NCBI GenBank assembly: GCA_026260175.1
Contig: JAKCWW010000927.1
Location: 4,347 to 68,346, forward strand
DNA from: Reticulitermes lucifugus
Lineage: Eukaryota > Arthropoda > Insecta > Blattodea > Rhinotermitidae
DNA length: 64,000 nt
Direction of reading: 5' to 3'
A program made the position numbers and the translations under genes. Below are positions 55,641 through 64,000 of this stretch, piece after piece (positions within the stretch are counted from its first letter, which is position 1; each line of letters starts with the position of its first letter). Under the pieces are notes generated by a model. That model was not told where the DNA came from. It made no database searches and saw only the letters and a list, made by a program, of their open reading frames with translations.

Positions 55641-58600
55641 AAATTGGTAGCATGGCCGAGATTAAAATTAGATATTCCCAGCTTCCAACTGGAGAATTCT
55701 GAAACCACATCAACCTGCTAGTACACAACGTAACTAATTTTTGGTTCGGTTTATGGGTACTAATCCTACACAGTTCTCTTCACTAAAAGTAAACTTCCGT
55801 TCAAAATGTGATTACTTTATGTTTATGATCGAAGTTTCGTTCATTCACATCAAGTTTATATCGAGTCTTCCGTGGAAATGTAGATATTAATAAATTAGGA
55901 AATGTGTTGAAGTTTGTCATCTTGTTGATGAAATAATTAAAGGCGCCTGTGAATGCAGTAGCAGGAAGACTGATCGAGCCCTAATCCAGTCCGCGAGCTG
56001 GTGCCGTCGGCTCTGTAGCTAGACTTCGCCTTCAACTCAGCACGCAAGGATATCACGTTGTAAGACAGTGTTAAAATATGTGATAGAGATGAAGTTTAGT
56101 AATAACTTTCACGTCAGTCTTGGCGAAATTTATTTGAATTGAAGTTCTGTTAGGCCCTCGCTTAATCTTGTTTCCTAGACTTACGGATAAGGATATGAAG
56201 ATAATGCAGAAGGGGAAAAAATATCGGAATTGTGTTACAGTTGTCACCTGCAAATTCAGTTCTGCGTTCCGAACTGAATGTAATGCATTTATGTAAATAA
56301 AGCCTGTAATGCTGAAAGATAGTTTCAGTTTATAAGCGAATTTCAGCCTGCAAAAGTTGCTTTGCATCTAAGATGGAAACGTTGAACACTGCTTTCGCGT
56401 TTTAGAATCCTGCTCTACTCCTTAATATATGCCCATGCCCAAGTCCATTTCCCTGTGTAGACAGACGTCGAACGTTGGGGCCACTCCTCCACCGAAGGTA
56501 CACAGTAAATGTTAAAGGGTTCTTTGTTTCGGACTTCATTTTAGAACGGAGAGATAACAGGGGAAAATCTATAAAGGGTCTAAGTATTAAAGCAACTTAA
56601 TTATCCTCCTATATTATTACATATGAATATTCAAATATTATTTATGTAGAAAATTTTAAAAATCCATGAAGTTTACCTATGTAAAACGTACTGTACTTTG
56701 TTGGTGCCTTATTCGCGTTCCAGCTGGGTACCTGGATGTCCTGAAATTGCTTTCCCCAGTGCCGTCACGTGCATCTTTATGCCAGACTGCCTCGTTTCAA
56801 AATTTATTTTACTCTTCTGATCTTATTCGACGTTATTTGACATGTGCATCTGGAAAGGCTTAGTTAAAAAGCCATATGTGTATGTGAATTAATATTATGT
56901 GTATTCGCAGCAGACCGATTTTGTATAGCACATAAAAACATGGCATAATAAACGGCACAAACAACACATCGAATCTATTTATCCTTACGCCTTGTTAAAT
57001 TTTTATCATAATGAAGGAAAATTGTTTGAATTAAAAGTGTATTTCTTAAGATAATCTGAACCTATTTTATACTACTCCAGTGTAGTCTACCTTTGAAACT
57101 TCAACGGAATGTCACTTTATTTGTTACGTAAGCTACGTTGCTACTGCGTGTACGCTTATCCACTTAGATTCTATAAGGACTTGCAGGTTGGTTACAGTGT
57201 AACATAAATGTATAAGTCATCGCAGAGGTAAGACGGCTTACGTAGGGTCACGGTGAGCTTTTAGCTCTTGCGCAGGTAATTATGATAGTCAAATGTATGT
57301 ACACATTGGCGTCTGCTGAATATTCTTAGGTAAACTGTATCAAATCGAAACGCAGTTTTCTATCGAAAGGTACGCTGTACTAATGTTTTTGTGATCTGGA
57401 AGGAAACTAATAAAGCTGCCGTAACATGTTTCACAGTGCAATATTTTCTTCATATGTTACGGAATGGGCTGAGAGAGACTACGAAATAATCTCAGGATAT
57501 TCTGTCACATATTTGCGCTTTTCTGTGGATGCGCACGTTTAGTCTGTTACTGTATTTTTTGTATCTTTACTCCTCACCCTCTTTATTTCTGGTTCTTTTC
57601 GCCTTCATACCTTTGTCCCATTTTGTCCTTTCCCTCGTGTTCGTTTCTTTTCAACATTATTTGTCCGTTTATCATCCTCTCCCCCTTCTTTCTTCGCTCT
57701 CCTTTACTGTAAAACACTACATATATATCACCCGAAACATGCCGTCACAGAACAACAATTCGTACGTATACTTCATTATTTCAACATGCCCCTTGGGTCT
57801 CTTATGCTCTGTAAGAGCAATCAAACAAATGTCATAAGCAAACATACAAAAACTGTGGCTTATACATGATACGTAACGTGAATTCTAGCTTGTACAATCG
57901 GAGGTCAGTAAGGTCCTACGGAGTCTGCTGCCGTTGTGCAACTCGGCTGACGAGCGTGCCCTAACTATCTGACGTATGATTCTAAAAGATATGTTATGAC
58001 TTAAACTGTTCAAGAAGGCTGATCTTGCGCGTAGTGTGAACGAAATATCCGAAATATTGAACACCGATCCCCGAAAGGGTCTTGTAAAATGAAACTTTTA
58101 ATTTCGTTATTTTATATATAATTGATTCGAAAAGTGTTTCACCCCAGTGTTGCAGTACTCCTTAAGATATCTGTATTCGGTATGAATATTCTTAATGTGC
58201 CATTGCTATCATTATTTGAAAGACAGCAGCGATGAATTTTGTTAATGATCACGTCACTCGACTTACGACTTAACACAGTAATTCAACAGACAGACTTAGC
58301 GAAAGTGAAAAGCAAGATGGCAAGAGATTAAAATAACCGTTAACCAATGAAACATTACTTCATTTTGTAATTAATTACTCTCTAAATAGGTATATCTACA
58401 GATGTAGCGTAATGTCAGTGCAAAACAGCCTGTCATGTTAGTGAATATGATTAACTGAATCGATTATTTGGAAGCGTGTCCAGTGACTGAAAGGCGAATA
58501 TCATCCTTTTTAACAAATAATCAGTTCAATTAAACAAGCGATAATATATCTGAAAAGCTCGTTGTAGTGCTCAAAAATCGCAAGCCACGGTTGAACATCA

Positions 58601-60567
58601 CGTAGTAAATGTGGAGACGGCGGAAAGTTGTTGTCGCCAGGTGAAATGCCTTTTAACCTCGCATGGAGAAACTTTCCATTCGGTCGCGTTTCTCCGCTTC
58701 TGCTTTTTAAATCCAATAAATGATGCAGCTAGAAGCTCGGATCAACTCCTGAGTCTGGTTGGATTAATCTGGAGCTAGGCTCACAGCGATGTCTCTGCTC
58801 CAACATCAAAACACGTTCTCATATGAAGTTTTGGAAGAAAAGTACAACAGAACTTCCAAGCACAACTTCAGTTTTGAAATCCATTCCATTGCAACTTATC
58901 ACTAATGCCTACAGAGGACACACGTTATTGCGTCTGTTGCGTGTAATTGTCGCTAGTGCGCACTGCACACGAGCTTTTATCGCGTAAGTGTTGGAATAGT
59001 GAGTTCGAATCCCAATAATGCCTTTTGTTTTTTCGGCAGTTTTTGGTGGTGACAGACTGATTCCATGCAAGCCTAAGAAGAGCTCCATATGTATGAATGT
59101 AATGCGCGAAATAGCCTACTCGTATCTGTTGTAACAAAGGCCTTTTGTGCTTGATGAAAAATGTAATATATCCACGAAATATCCAAAGCGAATATCATAG
59201 TGTCTTTAAATGGTTTCATAGTGAATACTTCGTTGTATGTACTGCTAAAACTGATGAACAGATGGTTATGAGTCATGAGTAGTTAATGATTTGAAAATTT
59301 ACGGTTGTTACTGCCCGATTTAAACTTTCGGTTGGAAGCGTCAGGAATGCAGAAAAAAATCCGCAAACAGGACGGTCTGTATGAGAGTCTATATTCGAAC
59401 CACACACCGCCCGAAGACACGTTAGAACTTAACTGTTACCGAAGAGTTCGGGCTTTTGAACTAAATTGGGAAATTAAATCAAACGCAGCCTGAACGTGAA
59501 GTTCTGGATCACCGCCATGTTTACACTTTTCAACGAAATACAAGCCAGCATAAAGCTGGGTCTTTAGGTTTAAACGCGACGTGTTTGTGTATTAAACTTC
59601 GCTTGCTAAGCCACACTGCCTCTATTATTGTAATTTTCGGAATGAAATACAACTATAAATTTTTTGCACGTGCTACAGATATTTGTCGGACATGTTGCCG
59701 TATAAACAGTGAGGTTCTTGCAACAACCCTTGTATTCCGGGCAGAGTATGTTCTGAACCCGGTGTTAAAAAGTTACTAAATCACTTCTTGGTTAGTCTTT
59801 TGAGGATTATGTTCGTGTAGTATATATCTTCGAGGCGTCCTGCAAGAATATGTAAAAAGAAATAAACTATTTGTCAAAGCAGAATATGACGAAAAGCTGG
59901 GTGCAACTCACATGCGTACTTCTACGTACGTACTAGTATTTAGAAAAATGTTTTTATCTAAATAGGCCCATATAGTGTGTTATGTTAAATTAGCGAAGAC
60001 GTCCAGTCTTCAACTTGTTTTCTCTTAAAATGAGAAATATTGAAATAATGTAATTGCTTGTTGTTCTATATACAGTACGACTAAACACTCCCCTCTACCA
60101 GCGTCCAATAAGTTATACCATGCTGCCGTAAACTGAATGCTTGAAGCAATAAGCGGTTAAACTTTCTTGTCAAACAACGAAACTGCAAGAGACATAGATT
60201 GTATTTTAAGTATAAAACTAATTATGATCGAAAAGTCTTAAAAATCAGATGAAAAGCTAGAAACACGCAGCAGTTGTCTATGATAAGTACAATTGGTATA
60301 AACTGATCTTTGTAAATACGATCTCGTGTAGATTTGACTTACGTAACTCTGAAAGAGGTGAAGCAGTAAATTTAAACTGAGGTACTATCGGTTCTGTCTC
60401 AGATATTTGCACGTAAAGGAAAACTAAGATTAAGAGGATGTAGAGGGTCTCCAGTAGCATGAGATTCACATATTTTGTGACAGTTGTTTATTTGGTTTAG
60501 ATGGCATGCTTTAAAAGCAATAGAATCCGTCTGACTTTAACTGATTTCACTCTTTATGACATTTTGT
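55641..60567. other. AT-rich spacer with a pyrimidine-rich tract
   Basis: About 4.9 kb with no supported gene. Bases 57540-57715 are strongly C/T-rich (TTTACTCCTCACCCTC, TCCTCTCCCCCTTCTTTC) and produce a hydrophobic frame of no significance. Near 58985-59030 GAGTTCGAATCCC resembles a B box, but no A box or tail is found. Confidence 0.5.
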
Positions 60568-61170
60568 TGGGTTTCTGCACCGTGTAGTGGTTAAATGTTC
60601 CGCCGTTTCGGAGGAACATCCTGCTTCCATCGTCAGGGTGACTGAATTGATTCAGATGGATGCTGAAGTGATACGAATGAAAACTGTGTCTGTGCTATAG
60701 GACAGTTTGAGAATGCTTGACCAGTCAAAGCTACAGAAGGCGGGAAGAGGAAATAGGATTGTTCCGAGCCAGTGGGAGTTAAGTTTTCCAAGAACGTACT
60801 TTTTTCCGAGCTTCACCAGTGGGAAATGTGGAAATAAAGTGGACGGTGATTGTGGTCTGGTCTGTGCCTGCTGTTAAGCCGCACTGAGCTTGATTAGTAC
60901 TTGGCTGCTAACCAGTGAGACTGGCTGCACTGTGGGTACTGAAGTAACGGATTATTTTTTGCCTTATGACGGCTAGAATTTTATGTCCTTGGAGAATGCC
61001 TGTTGTTTTCTTGATTGGAGAAACCTCTTTAAATTGCCCTACACAACCGACACAGTTCTCCCTCCGTATCACTTTAGCAACCACTTGAACCAATTGTCAC
61101 CCTGAAGATGGAAGCAGGACGTTCCTCCAAAACATCGGAAAATTTAACCACTACAAGGTGCAGAAACCCA
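60568..61170. mobile_element. DNA element with about 170-bp inverted arms, 603 bp
   Basis: Ends TGGGTTTCTGCAC and its complement. The left arm continues GTGTAGTGGTTAAATGTTCC, CCGTTTCGGAGGAACATCC, TGCTTCCATCGTCAGGGTGA and AAGTGATACGAATGAAAAC. The right arm, reverse complemented, continues TTGTAGTGGTTAAATTTTCC, GATGTTTTGGAGGAACGTCC, TGCTTCCATCTTCAGGGTGA and AAGTGATACGGAGGGAGAAC. A unique interior of about 260 bp separates the arms. The interior's minus-strand frame 60908-61093 is short and unassigned. Related to Hairpin-H by the CGTTTCGG...CCATCTTCAGGGT core. No clear TSD. Confidence 0.75.
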
Positions 61171-61204
61171 AATGACGACCATAATTTGGTGAACAACCGC
61201 ACCG

Positions 61205-61350
61205 AAGGACAGCCGTTTAGCAGCTCAGTAAATTGCCCGCCTTTGTTTAAAAACCCGACAATTCATTACCGTGTTTGCTGCAGCCCGCCATTTATGCATA
61301 TCCTGTGCCATATGAATCGAGTTAACACCCACCCTAAGTCTCTCAATCGT
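61205..61350 (+). repeat. Repeat-E fragment
   Basis: AGCAGCTCAGTAAATTGCCC, CCGACAATTCATTACCGTG, TTTGCTGCAGCCCGCCATTT and ATCCTGTGCCATATGAATCG parallel CTCAGCTAGTCAAAAGTGCC, TTCATTACCGCATTCACAAG and CGCCCGCCACCTGTTCTTAT of 49905-50205. It sits directly after the inverted-arm element. Confidence 0.5.
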
Positions 61351-64000
61351 CTCGTTCCTTTGGGTTTTCATATTGGCTAAGGGCTAAATATAGGGCCTAA
61401 CACAGATCACTTCTTCCTGTGCATTCGTGTCAATGTACCACCCACAGTCTTCCTGTCATTCCGTGTTATAGACCCTCAACAACAAACAGTCTTCCGGTGA
61501 CACTGGTCGTGCATATTTCTACTTGTCGGTTGAAATCTTCGCTGTTTACTTAAAGTACTCGCACAGCACACAATTGCATACGTCAGTGTCTTGGTTTGCA
61601 GAGCAGACCGAACAACACGGGTCGTTGTTTTACGGAATAAGCGACGCAGTGGTTCATGTCGATTTATGGCTATTGCTGTCTCAGACTACGTTAAAAGTTA
61701 CTGCATATAAATTCGAATTATAAAACTGAAAATAGAGCGAAATGGTGTTAAAAATCAAATATTCTGCAACTTTTCGAGAGACTAACAGTCGCCTAAGAAT
61801 GTTGTTAAATCTTATTCTTTATTTACAACTTCAAAAGCCGTAATGCATGTGAATGTCGTCATCGATAAAGTTATGTGGAAAATATATGGAGTTGAAAACA
61901 GGAGAAAGAAAGAAAGAAGGAGGGATAAAATGGTGTACGTAATGTGGAGTTTCATGTTTTGGTGCCGTTTTACCCCAAATGTTATTACAGTGATCAAATA
62001 AAGAAGGACGAGATTGGCGAGATATGTGACATTAATGGGAGAGGTGAGAAATGCACACACAGAGTTCTTTGGAAAACGTAAAGAGAACGGTCTTGTTGAG
62101 TTTCTTAGGCGGAGGTTAATGCTTAATTAGATCTGAAATGTTTAATGAATATTGAACTAGTTAAAAATAGAGTTTAGTGGCGGCCTAGTATGAACTTGGC
62201 AACGAACATTCGGGTCCCTTGAAGACTGGAAATTTTGTTGACCAGCTAAGCGCATACAGGCTTCTAAAAAGCGCTTGTCTCTTGGAGTTAATCATCAACT
62301 TCTCGAACTGGCTGTAGCTTCTCTTCTAGATATATACTGTTGTTAGCATAAATATCCCACTCTAAATCCATTAAGCTTTGTAGGCATATTGGTACAATGG
62401 ATACAGCGTCTGTCTATTTGAAATATGTTGCATAAAGTCATCAAATATACAGTTTAAATAGTTAACTCCATGTATCACGGTCCTGGAAAAGTTAACAGTC
62501 TCTCGTCTAGTCAATAAATTCCCCTCCTTATTTGGTACCCGTAGGTTCATTTCCGTGTTAGAAGTTCTCGCGGTTTCCCCCGTCCTGAGTCAGATGGATC
62601 TAGTGAACATACTTCCACTCTTTTTTATGATCCCGATTAATGCTATTCCAGCAGGTGCTTTACATACTTACCCTGTAGGGTTTAGTGTATATACCTAGCT
62701 AAAATAAATTGGAAAAGGAAACAGAGGATAACTTACAGGTACTTTTCCTTTTTTTTAAACTTATTAATTGCTTTTTACTTTCTTACTAACAGGTACTTCG
62801 TGTGTAGATGAGAGCATTATTTTATGTAAAGAATGTTCCATGAAATATTAAGTACATAAAACGTAATAATTATGTGCGGATTTTCTGATGCGGTCGTATT
62901 AAAACCAAATCGAAATTTTGGAGACGCTCGTTTTCGATTGACGATTTTCTAAAGGCTCTTGGCAACGGTTGATTGATTCATTGATTTATTATTCTGCGTA
63001 CTAATATTATATTAGGAATTGCCATTGTTTGAAGTATAAATAATTTGATGTTTATGGGTTTGTCTCGAACACTTGTAGCAGTTATTTATTTATTTTTGAA
63101 TGAAATGGAACCGTGTTTATGTGAGGTGGCTTGATTTTTTAAAAAACAGAATTGTGCATTAGCGTACAGAGAATGGAATAAACGAAGGAAACGCCGAGTT
63201 ATAATCGCCAGTTCACTGTGAGGGCATAAACAAATTGCCTTCCGAATGTAACCGTTAACACTGTGTCAAACCTTTCAGCCTGAGAATAAAGTTCCCATGT
63301 TTGCGAAGTGCAGGCGCATTCAGGCTGTGACAGAACTGACAGACTGCTTAATAAATATAACTGAAGCTTGACGTTTACTGCAGACACGGGATCGTGCGGT
63401 TTTCTGTGATGATTACTGTACAGAATCGCGAGTGAGAGCTGGTTTAGCTTCAAGAGCCCTTTTCTCGTAGCTATGTCACCGTTTAGCTACAAAGTGCTGA
63501 AAGGAAGGCAGCAACTGTACGCCCAGTGTCACAACAAAATCCGTGTTTTTAAGCCCCTATCATCTCGTTAGTGTATTATTATCATATACTTCAAAGTCTG
63601 TCTCATTTTCCTCTATAAAAATTCAAGTTTTAATCTATGGTTCTGTCTCACTCATTAAACTCTCCTTTCATATCATTTTTACTTGCAACATGAACTTCCA
63701 CGTTTAGGAACATAAAGTAAATATGAACTGAAGGGCTTAAAACTTGCAAGTGATTATAAATTGTTTTACAAAAATTGAAAGATTGAAGCCGGTAGCCGTG
63801 ATCACGAAAACAAACCGCCTGTAGCTGAGTTCTTAGATTCCAATCCCACATATTACATGGCATGCAAGGATTTTCGTCTATCGATGTGTTTCCTCCTCGA
63901 ACCCTACGTAAAGAAATGCTTGTGTTTGTCGTTTGTAAGAATGGTTTGTTGCACACTTCTTGGTGAGTTAACTAACGTGTACAAAACTTAAAGTAACAAG
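61351..64000. other. AT-rich spacer, nothing recognised
   Basis: No supported gene. Near 63780-63905 a tract with CCGCCTGTAGCTGAG and TGTTTCCTCCTCGAACCC could be an old SINE relic but lacks clear promoter boxes and a TSD. Confidence 0.45.

Noticed and set aside
63780-63905. Possible decayed SINE
   Set aside because: No convincing A box, B box, tail or TSD.
1-64000. CRISPR array, operon, phage or LTR retroelement
   Set aside because: No regular spaced repeats, no long frames, no LTR pairs or polymerase motifs were seen on either strand.

Overview
The window looks like gene-poor, repeat-rich nuclear DNA of an arthropod, most likely an insect of the cockroach/termite lineage (Blattodea). This rests on AT-rich sequence without a single long open frame, several tRNA-derived SINE families, and interspersed repeats whose conceptual translations I recall as recurring junk peptides in cockroach and termite gene sets. 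That recall has not been checked against a database. I find no complete host gene, no bacterial-type operon, no rRNA, no functional tRNA, no CRISPR array, no retroviral or LTR element and no long reverse-transcriptase or transposase frame. Open frames are 143 codons or fewer and mostly read like chance frames. Three short coding-like tracts (43.4 kb, 46.4-47.0 kb and 26.9-27.2 kb) are flagged as weak candidates only.

The recognisable content is repeats, named here with working labels. SINE-A has a tRNA-like head with A box TGGCTCAGGCGGTTAG and B box GGTTCGATCCC. It occurs at 11.7, 12.3-13.0, 15.5, 38.7 and 54.3 kb, and three copies have clear target-site duplications (TSDs). SINE-B occurs at the window start and at 12.4, 20.3, 25.0 and 45.0 kb, with interchangeable heads and tails. 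SINE-C is the arthropod element whose translation gives GVKRPGR-like peptides; it has two tail subtypes and eight copies at 0.9, 3.3, 9.3, 18.5, 30.2, 33.4, 49.5 and 52.1 kb. SINE-D has two copies, at 4.9 and 31.9 kb. Repeat-E is an unclassified interspersed repeat with five fragments, all on the plus strand. Hairpin-H is a family of palindromic elements centred on CGACGTTTCGG-type arms.

Layout. 0-9 kb: SINE-B end, two SINE-C, one SINE-D, a palindromic Hairpin-H and a hAT-like non-autonomous DNA transposon at 7.6-8.2 kb. 9-21 kb: SINE-C, decayed SINE-A, a SINE-B nested inside a SINE-A across an assembly gap, a SINE-A with a 13-bp TSD and a SINE-B with a tetranucleotide tail. 21-33 kb: a Repeat-E remnant, several palindromes, a SINE-B tail with its own TSD and two adjacent Hairpin-H copies. 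33-43 kb: Repeat-E, a SINE-A beside or inside a 1.1-kb foldback element, and a young 285-bp palindromic element with about 9-bp TSDs. 43-64 kb: SINE-B, a gap flanked by a 63-bp duplicate, SINE-C, Repeat-E, a compact Hairpin-H, SINE-A and a 603-bp element with inverted arms of about 170 bp. Nothing shows genes working together. The interest lies in the foldback and palindromic elements, the modular SINEs and the two sequence gaps that sit in repeats.
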